A DNA stretch of 64,000 nt from Liolophura sinensis (GCF_032854445.1 NC_088295.1:69347058-69411057); one strand, 5' to 3'. Positions 50,439 to 64,000 are shown, counted from the stretch's first letter. A program made the numbers and translations. The notes: a model not told the origin generated them from the letters alone.

Positions 50439-50444
50439 AATAAA
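50439..50444 (+). terminator. Polyadenylation signal AATAAA of the J/ZC2HC gene
   Basis: AATAAA lies 160 bp after the stop codon and is followed by a T/GT-rich stretch (TTCTTTGTGATAG, then GTGAGTGTTTT), which fits a cleavage region. Confidence 0.55.
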
Positions 50445-53379
50445 TTCTTTGTGATAGAGTTTCTGGTATACTCTGTGAGTGTTTTATATGAAGGCAACTT
50501 TTTTAAATATAACTAGGGAACTGTGTTCCGTCCATTGTTTTTGATTGTTAATTTATACCACAGTTTGTCCTGTTTCATTTGTGTTGTACCATTAAACATC
50601 TGGTCTCTGTTTCTCATAGTTCTGTTTTAGCCTAAGATAGTCTTAACTTCAAAGATGACTATGTATGTTATCCTAGTAAAATGCTCTCAGTGCTAAGATG
50701 ACCTTGTGAAACGGTCCAGTGCTGTATGATTTTTGCATTAGTTTGTTATGTTTGGTACTATTGGTCACATGGTAATTCAAGTAGAACAAAGCCATCGTTC
50801 CAAAACTTGGGAAAAAGTTCTTGAGCATGGATTCTTGAAAATGATATACAAATCCAGTGTAACATCTAGGGTTCATTTTTTGGCACAGTGGTGTCATTAG
50901 CATAAAGATGTTGATTCGGAAGTGGTAATGTGCATTTTTTATTCGAGGTTTACATGGTTTATTGCCACTAATTCTTATTAAAGGCATCATTTCCTCAGGA
51001 AAACGAGATGAAGTTCGAAAGGCAATGTGCTTTGTGCCATATAATGTATTTTACATTACCAGAAGGTTGCAAACGTGCCAAGTCAAAGACTCTTCCAAAA
51101 ACATTTTCAATTATTTGGCTATCTGGATAGTAAATGAAGATACTGTCTACAGTGCGTAATTTATACATCCAGTTTCCACAGTTCTTGCTTTGATATGATG
51201 ACCACTGCTGGTCAAAAACATTGTGTATTGTAGGCTATAGCAGCAGTTGGGGTTGTTTCTCCTAAATTCACATTTCTTTGTGTGTAGCACTGTTGACATT
51301 GATTTCTTGACAGTACAAGAGTGCCAAGTAAAGAATTGCCAAACGTTAATCAGTGCAACAGCTGATATCTGTGAAGATACATTAAAGAAAGATCTGAGTG
51401 ATTTGTGGAGTGTTTTGTTTACTCTTATAAATACAATTTTACAGAATAACCTTCAAATGTAAGTTAAATATCTAAAGCTTCAAGGAAAGCAAAGGTATGG
51501 ATACATGCGTATCATCTGGGAAAATAATCGGAAGGAAAATGGCCTTACCAGGTCATATCTTAGGGGATAAGCTATTATGGTTAAGATCACTCCAGGGCCT
51601 GTTTCACAGAGCATAAAACTGTAATCTACTTTACAAAACAAAACATTTGAAGGTGGATGCTCAAACTTAGCTGAATTGGTACCGCCACAGCATGGACACA
51701 GCAGTGACAATTGTATTGATTTGATGCATACATTTATGAGTTTATTTTGGATTAGTTTTAGGCTAAATGGCTTTGTGAAATTTGCTGTAGAAACTTGTTT
51801 TACGAGGAACAAAGTTTGCTTGGAGAGCTGACAACAGGACGTTATTTCTGCCGTTTTGAATGTCCCATAAGGCAAATACCAAAGATTTTCTCTTTCAGGA
51901 CACTTAAATTATACCCACTTTTGGCATTATATCTTTAGCTGCTTTTGAGGAGAGTGGCCTACCGTAACAGTGAGTAAATCGTCACAGGAGAACAGAATGC
52001 TGTCCAACAGTGAACATATTGTGAGGAGAGACTGAGTTATCATGTGTTGAAATGTAGTTGTAGGGCAATAGTTAAAAAGAAATCGGAAATGCTCTGTTCA
52101 ATTTGATCCGTAGCCCTCTCAGGTTATAACTTAAGTCAAATCTGTGTTAACGGGGCAATATGAACTTTTCTCTGGAGAGAAAACAAAAGCCACGTCTTCA
52201 TGAAACACAAGGTGGAACACAGAGAATTTTTATTTGAGTAAAAATCTGCTTGAAACCTGTGACCGAATTGGTCAATGGCCTGATAGTTGTAGTGTGCCAG
52301 CCAGTCATTCTTGGACGTTATGTGTTGGCTGGACACAAAATTTGACAATTATTGGGTCAGTGGATTTAAGTTCAAGTGCATCTTGACATGCTTAGATCTG
52401 GCAGCAAGGCTACCAAAGAGCTTGTCTACATGTGGGAGACACATGAATGCAAAACTTCAGCTCAATACACAAAGTAGTAAAGTCGTGAATCTGGTAATTT
52501 ATAGTAATTAATATGCACACAGAGTATCTGCATGTCTTGTGCTGCATATACATATAAAACTATTATATAATAAATTGTGAATTTTGTAATTTACAGTAAT
52601 TAATTGATACAAGGCAAATCAACGATGGATAATCTCCCTTGTGTTATTGTGCTCTACATGTGTGCAAAACCTGAACTCAATGCATACACTACCGGTACTG
52701 TTTTAGATAGCACTCATTTTAACATTGAATCTAATACACAAGGCATTTAGTCATAAATTCTGTACTTTACAGTATTAACATGAACATAGCAATTCAACGA
52801 TGGAACATCCCTCTACATGGGCGGAAAATATCAGCTCAATACATGCAGTACATTTTAAAATACAACCCGTAACATTTTAAGATAGCTTTCCCATTATTGG
52901 ATGCTGATGCCAACACCTGCACTACGGGTATGACATGAACTAAAATTGTATTTTGTACTGGTGAGCAAGAACGTGGACACTAATCCCCTGTTTATGTACA
53001 GTAATTCATATGCGGCAAATCTGCTGAATGTACAATATCTTCCTCCTTCGATGCTGTTTGTTGTGAACATAAAATCTAATGATGATTGGCCCATAGATTG
53101 TAGTAAACAGCATCATGGATCGACCAGATGGCAATGGGGAACCTTGCCTCAACTGATTCAGGTGTACGCAGTGTAGTATATTGTTCATTTTTGCCTTTCC
53201 TGCGACATTTTATGAGCGAACTAGTAATGTGTCAATCATGAATTATCAATCATGGTTAATTCAGCTTAGGCTGGAGTTGACATTGATTCTCCAAGAAATG
53301 AGGTACCTTTTCTAGCACAGAGAGGTGTATGAGAGGTATGAGATTGGCAGTTGGCAGCATAAAATGGGTTTGAATTGAC

Positions 53380-53475
53380 TGTTTTTTTTTAACACCATAC
53401 TTAAGAATTGGTGGTAAGTTCTGCAGGTGGAGGAAACCAGCGTGCTCAGGGAAAACCACCTGCAAGTCACTGGCG
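53380..53475 (-). repeat. Family A SINE fragment
   Basis: On the minus strand it shows remnants of GGAAACC-type body sequence and an end resembling TTCTTAAGTATGGTGTTAAA. Short and diverged. Confidence 0.55.
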
Positions 53476-53595
53476 CACTATGCACACCATATATACTTAT
53501 CACCAAAGGCCCACATGCAGTGAAAATGGGCGATTCCATAAAAAAACATAGGAACTAATGCGCTAATGTCAGCCAATCTGCATAGCAAATCTTAA

Positions 53596-53601
53596 TTTAT
53601 T
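53596..53601 (-). terminator. Possible USF3 polyadenylation signal
   Basis: AATAAA on the minus strand, about 760 bp past the USF3 stop codon. Other AT-rich signals are possible. Confidence 0.3.
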
Positions 53602-54363
53602 TATAACATTATAGCCATCCACAGCATAAAAAACAATGGCGTGACTTAAATGCACAACAGCAATCAGTTTAAAATGCTTAGTTTATCAACACACAACATA
53701 CATGTTTTCAGATGTGTTTATACAGAAGTTAACACATGTAAGGGAGATTGTAAAATGTCTGAGATTACAAAACCTAGATATCACCAACACTAGAGGAATA
53801 CGTCTTCATACATTTAATGTAAGATCTAAAAAAAATTAACCCAGTAAAAAGTATGGAGAGCTTAAAGAGCTAGGAACCATATCTTCCTATGGCTGAATTA
53901 GTTATCCTATAGCCATAAAACATATTGCGAATTACTGTACATGTATAAATATTGGATGCTTAATAAAACCTTTATATGGACAGGCTTTAGGGAGCAATAT
54001 TTTGACATCAAGTTGTCAATCCTACAGCATTCACTTTAACAAAGTACTCTATTTTGTTGTTGCATATTTACAAGCATTAGTAAATGCCCTTAAGAGAATT
54101 ATGACCGACTGAGAAGACTGGCAGTGTAAACAGAGAAGATTAATATTTACACATACATAAAACATGTCAAATAATACATACAGGTATGCTTTGACAAAAT
54201 TTACACAACTTCATCCAAGTTGATACATGAAAGACTATAGAGTATTTGATAAAACATTATATACACTCTAAAAATCTCCAAACACGCTATAAGGCAGGAA
54301 AACAAGTTCATCCACATCAACACAATTTGGGCAGGGAGAAATGCATTGGGTCACTTATCTGTA

Positions 54364-57300
54364 TCAGTGTTCATGCATAAAGTTCAGATGTGGCATGGTA
54401 AAGGATGACGGATGGCCATAACCATGGAACGTTTGCCCCATGGTATTGTTTATTTGTCCCATCCCTGGATGATTATGCCCAATAAGGCTGTTGATACTCA
54501 TAGCATTGTGGAGAACAGGAGGGGGTCCTGGCGTACGATTGTGATAAAGCATGCCTGGTTGGTGATGGTGCTGTAGTGTGTTAGGGTCCATCCCAGGCTG
54601 TGGTGGGATTATAGCATTCCCATGAGGGAACTTTATCGGAGAGATATTTAAACCCCCATTTGACTGAGAACAATTATTCACATCTGGGAAAATGTTTGTA
54701 AGGTTAAAGTTAGACATGGGCTGTGTCACAGAAACACCAGTGCTGTGACTTTTGATTTGAGCAGCCGACCCATGGCCACCATGAACGGGGTTCATCCCAA
54801 ACCCTGGCTGGAAATTCAGGCCAAGACTGGTTTGAGTCCGTACAGGATTGAACAACTGATTAAAAGTGCCTCCTAACTCACCCGGATTCTTGTGGACACC
54901 AATGTTAGCATTAGGCAATGATCTTGATGATGGTCCAAATAAATGAGGCATATAAGTCGGTCCATCTGGTTGAGCACTCCTGCTTGGGGGTGGGGACAAA
55001 CTAGCAATGGGGAAGAAGGGAGGAATCCCTTGGGAAGCGTCAAAAAGAGAATGTGTCACACCTGAATCCATGTCCTGATTAAATGATTGTTTGGAGGATT
55101 TTTTACTGCGTGTTGGTTGCCCTTTAGACTGCTTGGTGGATCCTTTCTGAGATCTGGCTTGTTGAGATGTTGGAGCCTGCTGCTGCTCTATGTGTGAGTT
55201 GGGTGTTGGTGTATGAGATCCTGGATTCTGAGAAGATCTGTGGTCATGCTGATTTTGTGGAGGCTGTCGGCTCGAACTTCCCCTTGTGGGGACTTGGGGA
55301 TCCATTGAAATAATACCTTGTCGCCTCGACAAGTGAGGATCAGGCAACTGTTTGGCCTTTTGCCGGTTGTGTTTGTTGGCATCTGTGCTGGGATTGTTCT
55401 GCTGGTGCTGAGAATAATTCTGATTCCCTCCATTTGGCATTTGAACGGAAGGACCTTCCATCCTAACAGACGAAAAGTCAGAGTTAAACTGATGACTGGA
55501 ATTGGACATGCTAGGTTGATATGAATTGCTCATTCTGGTATCATTTGAAGATGGTGGTAGGTGGTGAAGAGGTGGAGTTTCCAATGGAGGAGGAGCATTT
55601 GTCTGTTGTCTAATAGGCGTGTAGAAAGATGGCAAACCAGTGCTGACAAATGACCGTTCCATACTGCGCCCATCTTGCTGTTCTGTACCAGACATACCAG
55701 GTCTACTATGTCCCGGGTCTTTATGTTTTCTGACATTACTGGTTCCAGACACTGACCTGGAATCCACCTTGTTACCCGATGATGATCCCCCAAGTGGAGG
55801 TCGATTGTGAAACATCCCATCATCACTGTGAGCAGTTCCTGTTGACTCTGGGGGTGTAGGGAAGCCAGAGAATGGTTGAGGAACCGGGCCCATATGATTC
55901 AAGGGGCTTTGTTCTGGGTTAAGCTGAGTACTTGGGAAGGTGGTGGAACGTGGATCAGAACCAAACGACGGAAAGCCAACTGGCTGATGATCTAGCTGAC
56001 CAGATTTCCGTGATGTTTCAGGGGTTGATTCTGGATTAGCTCCCTGGGAGGTCGTCACTGAAGGATGTAATGGGTAAAAGGGAAATTGGTGGTGTCCAAT
56101 CTGTGGTGGGAAGCTGTTGTTCGTACTTTCAGCATTGCCAGTCAATGAAAATGAAAATGAGCTGGATGATGTAGGGGTCATGGTGGTGTTAACATTGGAG
56201 GATGTTCTGCCTCTGTTATTATTAGGTACATTTGAAGCGATGTTAGAGAAGTTGAAACTTTCAGCAGCCATTGCCATGGGATTAGCACGGCTTGATGCTG
56301 TCTGAGGGTAATCTTCCTGAGGACGGTTGTATGATGACTTGGGTACATTTTGTGAGTCACAATTCATGCTGGGCTGCACAAAATTCTCAGCAGAGTATAT
56401 ACTTGTTCTTGGCCTTGAGACACCAGGTGATGTGTTTGCGGGCTGAACAGTTACTTGGCTTGAAGGATGCATCAGCGGTGGTGCAGGTGGGTTTGAGGCC
56501 TGATTAAGCTCTCTTCTAATATCTGGCAAAGCATTCAATTGGCAGTTGGAAGAAGGGCTGAAAAGAGATTCTGCGGAATATGTTAACTGGTTGTTGATGG
56601 ATGATGGAAGAGATTGGGGACCGTGATGTACAGAACTTTCCATGGGACTACTGGAGGAACAGACAGACCTTGGGGACATCATTGAAGACTGAACATTTGG
56701 TAAGCTGGAAGAGTTTGACAGTCTTTGTTGTTCTGAAGGTAATTTACAGGATGCTGTGGTTGTCCCACGGTTTCCTGGAGACTGAGAATGGGAAGAACCA
56801 TTAGTAGGTATGGAGACTCCACTTGTGGGCATGCAGGGTACAGACTGAGGCCCTTGTGGAACTTGGGAGTCAGCGCTGTCAGGCATAAAAAAAGAAAATT
56901 CATTCATATTTCCTTCATTGCTGAGTAATCGATTTTCAGGAGCATGCCCCATGTTGTTTGTCTTCTGACCTGAAGATCCATGAATTGAATTAACATTTAA
57001 GGGTGGGGAAGTGAGACTGGGAGATGTGCTGGAAGAACCCATGGATTTAGTCAAATCCATCATTGCAGGAGAACTCTGTGGTGGGGAGGACACAATATGA
57101 AGAGGGTTAGTCAGGTTATCCATGTGTGCAGCTCGCTTCACATTCGTGTCCACAGCAGATGAAACACCTGATAATTCTGAACCAGGTTTATTCTTTTTTG
57201 ATGTGGAAGGGGAAATACTTTTAATGCTTCTGGTTGGAGAGCTCAGTGTTGGCATGTGCAAAGTCGGCTGATCAACATGAATGGATAAAGTTTCAGATGA

Positions 57301-60300
57301 CTCTGACTCCTTCTTTTTTGATGTTTCATCTTTTGGGTTTGCATTGGTAGTTCCAGATGAAATTGATGCCAAAATACTGTCCATACTCAGAGATGTATTT
57401 GTAAGGTCAGGCTCATCATGACTACTCTTCTTTTTCTTCTTGCTAGAGTGCTCCTCACATCCAGTCTCGCTTTGACCTTTATTCTTTCTGGATTTTGACT
57501 TCTTTGCACTTGCAGGGGTTTGATTCTCTTCAGTCAGTGAATTTCCCAGCTTCTCAACTTGATCAAGAACATCAGAGAGTTCATTTTCTGTGAAACTAAT
57601 TGTTTCAGGGATACCAACAGATGGTGTATCCTGCTGACCAAATTCTCCATGACTTGATTCATCAGAAAACAACTGCTGGTATTCTGAAGTTGGATGAACC
57701 TGCTCATGGGTCTGGACCAACTGCGAGACATCATCTTTACCGGGATCAGTTCGTTTTAAGTTATTGGCTGGATCAGGAATTTTAGGGTGAGCATCAACCA
57801 CATTTTTAGCCTCCACACCAGATTTTTGTTTTTCACTCGACTTATCATCATTTTGTTTTCCGCTCACCGCACTATCAGTTTGTTTAGATGGGTTGTCTCC
57901 TTTTTCTTTATTCTGCTGGCTTTTCTTACTGTTCTTACTGCCTCCAGATGGCTTTTTACTTGGTTTCTTAGCTGCTACACTTTTTTGTGATGCAACTGAA
58001 CCAGAACTCTTCTTACTCTTACTTTTTTTCAAAACTTCTTTAGATAGTGGAGGGGATTCAACAAAATGGTAAGGAGACGTCGAGGGATCTGTCACATCAT
58101 GATGCAATATTGAAGACTGTTTATTGTAAATTGCTTGTGAATTTTGCAAACGATCCTTTTTGGGAGAAACAGCAACCGCATCTTCCTCAGTATCTCCTGC
58201 ACTTGTATCAATATGTAGAGGATTATCCTCATTAGCTGGGTTATAAAAGTTTGTAATTGATGGGGAAATGTCAGAAAATATTGATTCTGCTGCTTGGGCT
58301 AAGATGTCTGTTGCACTGATGTCTGTGGCACTGGCAGAATTTGTTCCTTGGTTTGATCTTGGAGAGGTGGGTTCATTATTGGCTTGTCCTGTTGATGTTG
58401 TTGTTGTACTTGTTACTGAGATGGATGTGCTAGTGCTCATGGATGATTGGCTCTTTGCAGACTTCTCCTTAGTTGTTGGTGGCTTAGGTTTAAGAGCTCT
58501 GTGCAAGCCTTTTTTGCTCTTCTTTCCATGTTCCGCCGCAGGCTGAACGTTAGCCTGAGTCTGTTGGCCAGTTGGGACTGAAGGAACTGGTAAAGTAGAT
58601 TGTTGTTGAGTTGGCTGTTGCTGGGGTAGCATACCTAACACTTGCATTGTGTTTGGGTCAACCAATACACTTGTTGGTGGCTGACCAGGGCAGTTTGTTG
58701 GGAGAGTCAGCACAATTGCTCCACTGTTATTTACAAACTGCCCACTTGGTAAAATTGTCACTGGATTGCTGCCAGACTGTGTGTTGTGAGGATCAATGCC
58801 CATGGGCATTTGAGCAGCACTGGACTGCATCACAGAAGAATTTCTTGCAGATTCTGGTACAGAGACGTTTGTTGGTATAGTCATTTTGGGTTGAAGATTC
58901 TGACTTCCATCATTCTTAGACTCAGTCTTGTTACTGCTTTGCCTTTTCTGACCTTGTGTTGTCATAGTTTGATGTTTCTGTACTTGGGTAGTCATGACGC
59001 TTCCTGTCACAGTGGTGGGCACAACTGTGGTAGTCAGAGCTGCTACACTGGTTGACACTGGCCTGTTGGGAGCAGTCACAATTGTGTTAGTTGTCATTAG
59101 CAGACCTGTCTGGCGAGTTGTGGCGACTTGTGAGCTGCTAACTGAACACACCTCTTGGACCTGAGGTATGGTGTTATTTGCAGCTCCCACTCCTTGCAGT
59201 GCAGGATTAGCTCCATCAGCAGGTTTGTTAATCGTCATGCTTTGTTGTAGAGCATTTGTGCTGGTGTTCACAGCAGACACAGCAGGTTGCTGATTTTGCC
59301 CCATTAAAAGTTGAGGCTGTGTCACAACTGGTATGATTTGTCCATTAGGCAATATCAGAGCTGATGGCAACTGCACAGGATTCTGACCATGGTTTAGGGT
59401 TAGTAGGTTACCAGACTGACTGACTGGAAGCATCAAGTTCTCCCCAGTAAGTGCAGTAGTGTTGTTTGGGTTCTCAGCTTTACCACAGCTTCCCATCACA
59501 TTCATAGCTGTCTGATTTATCCCAGCTCCTGTGCGATTCATTCCTGTGTTCAAACCAGACAACTGTGCAGCCTGAATAAGTTGCTGATTCAACTGTTGTT
59601 GCTGCTGCTGCTGGACCTGTAAAAGTGCATTAGCACTGTCTCCTGCATTAGGGAACACATTTACTCCAGGTTGATTTTGAAGAGGATTGAAGCCAATTTT
59701 GGGGGCTTGTCCCTGCTGCTGATTACTGGTATCACCTGGTTGTAGTTGAGATTGTTGCTGCAAGATGTTGTTCTGGAACTGAACCATTCCATCTCTGGCC
59801 TGAATTTCTGCAGATGGTTGAGAGTCTGGCATCTGAGAAAGCACATTTTGTCCCTTCTGTGCAACCTGCATTTGTGACATCCCTGTGGCAGATCCAGGTT
59901 TCAGTCCTGTTACACTATTAGGTTGGGCAACACAAGCAATCTGAGAGGAGTTTGTCATAGCAGAGCCATCAAATCCATGCATAGGCATATTAGACAGCAC
60001 TGGGATACCTTGTTCATTGAGGTAAAGTATCTGACCTTGCTGCTGAGACATCACACTAATGCCACCAAGCCCACCATTTTGCATCATACTGAAGGGCATA
60101 CCTTGATTTTGTGCCATCACCTGTAAACCCATGTTTGGGTTAAATGTCTGCATGAGGCCACACTGGCCTGGAGTCATGATTGGCATGTTGAGGTTAATTG
60201 CTTGTGTTGTACTTGTACTAGCAGTACTAGATGTAAGTGTCTGTGTCTGTGATATTCCTGCCACTGTTGATGAGGAAGCCACTATGTTTGACGAGGAACT

Positions 60301-61157
60301 TTGGGTGTCTGCAGCAACAGATGCAAGTGTGTGAAGAGGCGATGAAGATGTATCTGAGGTCGCCAGTTCAGAAATACCTGCTGATTTTGAAGATTGGGCT
60401 GAGGTTATGGAAGTGTTACTGCCACTGACAGACTGAGCACTTTGAGGAGCGGCAGACGTTGACATACTGGTAGCCGTTATCCCAGCATCTCTCATTGCCA
60501 TTTGCAGCAAGCTAAAACCATCTGCTGCATTGTTATTCTGTGTTAAAGCACTTATATTTGTATTGGGAGACATGTAAGGCATGATTCCATTACACCTGTC
60601 CATGCCAAAGTTCTGCATCAAGGCAGGGTTGAGGGTGGCCGGATTGATAGCACCTTGATTGATGGCCGCAGGATTGATGGCACCAGCATTAATAGCAGCA
60701 GGATTGACGATATTTAATGCAGGGAGAAGGAGTTGGCCTTGACCCTGCTGCACATTACCACCAAGTACTGATGCATTGAGGAACTGTGGGTTCAGAGCAG
60801 AATTCTGTCCAAGTCCCATCATCCCCATATTAGCCTGTGAAAACATGCCCTGATCCTGGGCTGTCATCAGTACGTCACCAGTCTTCAGACCTTGATCATC
60901 ACCTGAATTGGCCTTTTCTGAATTTTCCAACTGAGAACTGATCGTGTTTTTACGACGATGTTTACTGCCTTTCTTAGACTTTGTACTTTCATCCCCTTTT
61001 GACCCAAAGCTATTGTTTGAAGATAAAGTCTCTGCCATATTCTGATCCGAAGGTAAAGCCAGCACAACTGAATCCTGCCCACCGTCCGAAGCTGACTGTG
61101 TCATGTCATATTTCCTGAAGGTCCATGAGGAGGGGAAGTCATCCATCAGTGGAATGC
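54364..61157 (-). CDS. USF3: USF3 giant last exon (6.8 kb)
   Basis: About 2,264 codons without a break. From the N-terminal side: a basic SKHRRKN block near 60950, an Asn-Pro-Ala repeat (GAINPAAINQGAINPATLNP) near 60615-60715, a poly-Gln run at about 59585-59622, and three similar hydrophobic boxes (LNEQGIPVL, LPNGQIIPVV, LPSGQFVNNSGAIVLTL). Lys/Ser-rich blocks that could be nuclear signals follow near 58455-58535, 57895-58045 and 57420-57510. A long disordered Ser/Pro/Asn half comes next, then a C-terminal FNLTNIFPDVNN and AMSINSLIGHN tail that looks conserved. The stop is TGA at 54364-54366. Many short ORFs on the other strand here are shadows. Confidence 0.92.
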
Positions 61158-63862
61158 CTGGAAGAGAAAAAAACAATACATCAGTCAGGACTTACATGAA
61201 AACTTATCACTAGCTGCATAAATTGTTGCAGTACACAAAAGAAAAATATAAAGCTGGGCTAACCAAAACTCCTTGACTGTAGAGCTCTTCACAATGTCTT
61301 CCAATCATAGCCTGAATATTTTATTGCCCAGACTGCACCTTTGGAGATAATGAGTCACATACATGTATTTATTTGATTAATGTTTGAGGCTGCATCCAAG
61401 TATTCTTGACTCTGTTGGTTAAGCTTATGGGTGGAGGTAAGTGGCAGTGCTCAGAATAAATCATTACCGTTTACTATGTGCTTGTACCTGGCAAACTTCA
61501 TGACCTAAAGCTGCAAACAGGCAGGCAAAACAACTACACCAAGATTAAAACGTGCAACTTCACTGACCAAGAATCTTAGTCAGTGGGAGCCAGCATTTTA
61601 ACCCTCTGTGAAAAGTCTCACTGAATGTGTCCGAGTAGTTTCTGAGATATGTTACAGGTTAAACACAAAATCTGAACTGTGAACTCTGACATGAGAAAAT
61701 AGCAATCTAGAAGGACCAAACTCTACTAGATTTTGCTACTACACTGAATCGAACATATGAATTCTGACAATATCATAAAGAAACATGAATGAAGATATTT
61801 TGACACCGTTTCGCCAAGACTGATGAGGCTAATAAAACCACTGTAACTTCAGGAAATACTGTAAAGTATTTATTATTTGCTGGAATTTATTTTCGCTGAT
61901 TTTCTCCAAAAATATGTTCGCAAGAATTAATTTTCACGTATTTAAGAGAATATTGAATAAAAAAATCTTATAACTTTCCATGACATAATATGGCCAAAAT
62001 TATTCAAGAACGTCAAACAGGTATCATCATGGGAGGCTTTAATCCTCCTTTGTTTCCAGTGGTGTCGCTAATCCTCGTGACCTGGATCAGAGATTAAAAC
62101 CATGGGGGTGGATTATCACTACGTAAGAAGATTACTTTCTCACCTATCGTGAGCAGTACTCAAACAGGTGTCACTTCTTTTCGAACCATTGATGAATACT
62201 TTTAAACACCTGGCAAAGTGACCTGTTGCCTTTTGAGCAGTTCAATGCAAAACATATAAATTCACCATTATCGGAGCCAGTCACTCTTTCTTTATCAAGC
62301 AACACCGTAAGTTTTGCATTATTTTCAGTTTTAATCGTCCTCTGCAGTAGGTCAGAAACCGCAAACATTGCCATAAATGTCAAACAGCCACTGTGTTGTT
62401 GTACACACTTCACAGTTTGTTAGAAGCTTACTCAGGAGAGACACAGCCAATGGGACAGCGTGTATCAGAGCAACATTCATTAGAGGCCAGCATGTGCTGA
62501 TAACTACTTTTCTTTCACTTTACCAGCATAATGAACACTTATCAAACTAAACATGAATGAACTCCCGCTTTGTTTTATGCCCACCAAGCCTTAGCACCAG
62601 AGTTTGTATATATCTAAACCCTGATTCCCCTTCTCTGCTGTTAAAATATTTAGCTTGCCCATTGGGCTTTCTCAGCTCAACTCTCGTCAGCCTGGCAAAG
62701 ATTTCACTTCATTATTACTACTACCTGTAGTATATGATTCAATATTGGATATTTTTAGCTGGAATTATTTTCGCAGTGAATTATTGATGTCGAAATCTGC
62801 GAAAATTAGTTCCAGACGGAAATTAAGTACTTCACAGTAGCAGCCAGTCACCGCCTGACAAGGTTATGTACAGTTTTATTATGAAACATGCCCCAGACCT
62901 AACTACCTACTCTGTAAAGATGACAAACAGACAGTGGTCTGGCCAACTACATTTTTCATTCAATGATTATCCCTTTACTCCATCCATAGGTTTTTACCCA
63001 GGCAGATTTCTTAGTGTCTTTGAGACGCCCTATTCGGACAGAATTAACCTAGGAGAGACAGGACAAAAAGGAGAAAAATTGGAAATGAGATGGCCTGATT
63101 TCAAATTCTGGCTAAATTTATGTTCCAAACTAGCAATATTATAGCATTATGCTGGCAAACCTTCAGTAAATATATAACCAAGTTGACAAATCTCAACTCC
63201 ATAGAAATCATTACCTGCTGCTCGTAGCTGATTCTCAAATTTATCCCTCTCCATACGAGTTTCTTCCAGTTCAGCTTTTAGTCTCTTAATCTCCTCCGCT
63301 GTAAAGAATGTGACAACAGTCCTGAAATTATTACTGTCAGATCTCTTGCTCTTATTTAACACCATAACCACTCTTGCCTATATTACACTCATACACACAC
63401 AAGTAGCTTTCAATAAAGCTGGACTCCTCATGAGAAATATCAGAATAATACATCATTGTGACCGCGCTAACTTTTCAAAAAAAAAAACAAAAAAAAAACA
63501 AAAAAAACTCACTTATTCGTCTGATCATACTACAATCAACCTATATCTATTTATTTATTTGTTTGAAAGCAGGCAGAATCCAGAGGAACCATGTCATATC
63601 ACCAAATCCCATGACGTAAGGTTGCAACCAAACAGCAGGACGCAAAAATAACCACTGGTCAAAGGGTAGAGGTCTGAACTATAACATTCTATCATATTCC
63701 CCCCCAAAAAACCCATCTATCAAGGTCAGAACCAAAGTTGCACTCTGTAGTGTTTGTGTAAATACCTTGTACTTCTTCTCCTTTATCCATTAAAAACTTT
63801 TCATGTTTTTCTTTGAGATCACGGATGAAATTAGCCGTTCTTTCAAGTATGGACAAGGTGTT
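54364..63862 (-). CDS. USF3: Basic helix-loop-helix protein USF3, lacking its first exons (off the right edge)
   Basis: USF3 (KIAA2018) is a very large nuclear bHLH-zipper protein. Exons in gene order are 63766-63862, 63215-63298 and 54364-61157, with GT-AG borders and matching phases, about 2,320 residues in the window. The first encodes helix 2 (NTLSILERTANFIRDL) and the start of the coiled coil. The second encodes a charged heptad stretch, AEEIKRLKAELEETRMERDK, matching human USF3 AEEIKKLRKQLEEIQKENGR (from memory). The third begins GIPLMDDFPSSWTFRKYD, placed like human CLYDDPTIHWKGNLK. The rest is Ser, Gln, Asn and Pro rich. Human USF3 has about 2,245 residues, so the length fits. The basic region and helix 1 must lie beyond 64000. 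The reading frame of the big exon is unbroken. Confidence 0.9.
61855..61940. mobile_element. Decayed relative of the hairpin MITE
   Basis: Starts with TACTGTAAAGTA and has GCTGGAATTTATTTTCGCTG and GCAAGAATTAATTTTCACG. The arms are less well paired than in the copy at 62742. Confidence 0.5.
62742..62842. mobile_element. Small hairpin MITE
   Basis: AGCTGGAATTATTTTCGCAG and CTGCGAAAATTAGTTCCAGAC are near-perfect inverted repeats about 20 bp apart, so the element can fold on itself. A related, more decayed copy lies at 61855-61940 (GCTGGAATTTATTTTCGC). No coding capacity. Confidence 0.65.
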
Positions 63863-64000
63863 CTGCAACAAAACAGTTTTAATGGATAACAAATACACTT
63901 CATAATCAGAGATTCACTCACACAGTGAATGGCAGTTTAATTTCTGAACCAAAAGTCACACGTAGAGGTAAATGACTGTTTGGTGTTATTTCATGTGTTA

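Larger units (their letters stand above)
50445..54363. other. Convergent intergenic region
   Basis: 3.9 kb between the ends of the J/ZC2HC gene and USF3. It holds the USF3 3' UTR (right part), a degraded family A fragment near 53380-53475 and three loosely similar stretches at about 52430, 52640 and 52800 (CTACATG, GCAAAA, CTCAATACA order). No ORF with a recognisable product was seen. Confidence 0.55.
61158..63214 (-). other. USF3 intron
   Basis: 2.1 kb with no recognised exon. It holds two relatives of a small hairpin MITE (61855-61940 and 62742-62842) and a degraded family A tail near 61365-61420. Confidence 0.65.

Overview
This is nuclear DNA from an animal, most likely a lophotrochozoan invertebrate such as a mollusc or a related phylum. 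The evidence is small coding exons with GT-AG introns of 0.1 to 6.5 kb, AT-rich introns full of SINE-like and MITE-like repeats, frequent TACATGTA words, and orthologues of vertebrate genes. The phylum is inferred from the style of the repeats and genes. No database was searched.

Four protein-coding genes are supported. (1) At the left edge on the minus strand lie the first two coding exons of the ETS factor GABPA (50-730). (2) Head to head with it, on the plus strand, is a complete AMP deaminase gene of the AMPD2 type (2455-28231, 17 coding exons). Its first exon lies 6.5 kb before the second. The last exon carries a one-base shift. The space between the two genes holds GGAAGT/CCGGAAGTG words, the GABP/ETS binding consensus. 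(3) A plus-strand gene at 37194-50279 joins a DnaJ J-domain to a ZC2HC1-like C-terminal half (two C2HC fingers and a C4 ribbon). The J-domain half is disturbed by about six frame breaks and the first finger by one more, while the last five exons are clean. (4) On the minus strand, convergent with gene 3, is the USF3 (KIAA2018) orthologue. It has two short exons for the second helix and coiled coil (63766-63862 and 63215-63298) and one 6.8 kb exon (54364-61157). The basic region lies beyond the right edge.

The rest is introns and intergenic DNA with at least four dispersed repeat families. Family A is a tRNA-headed SINE ending in AAATA repeats. Family B is a second tRNA-headed SINE. Family C is about 330 bp long and shares family A's tail. 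Family D is a MITE-like element of about 770 bp with short inverted ends. There are also minisatellites with 40, 47, 56 and 64 bp units. The 64 bp array is an amplification of the left end of family D. No retrovirus-like, Polinton-like or CRISPR element was seen, and no stand-alone tRNA or rRNA gene.
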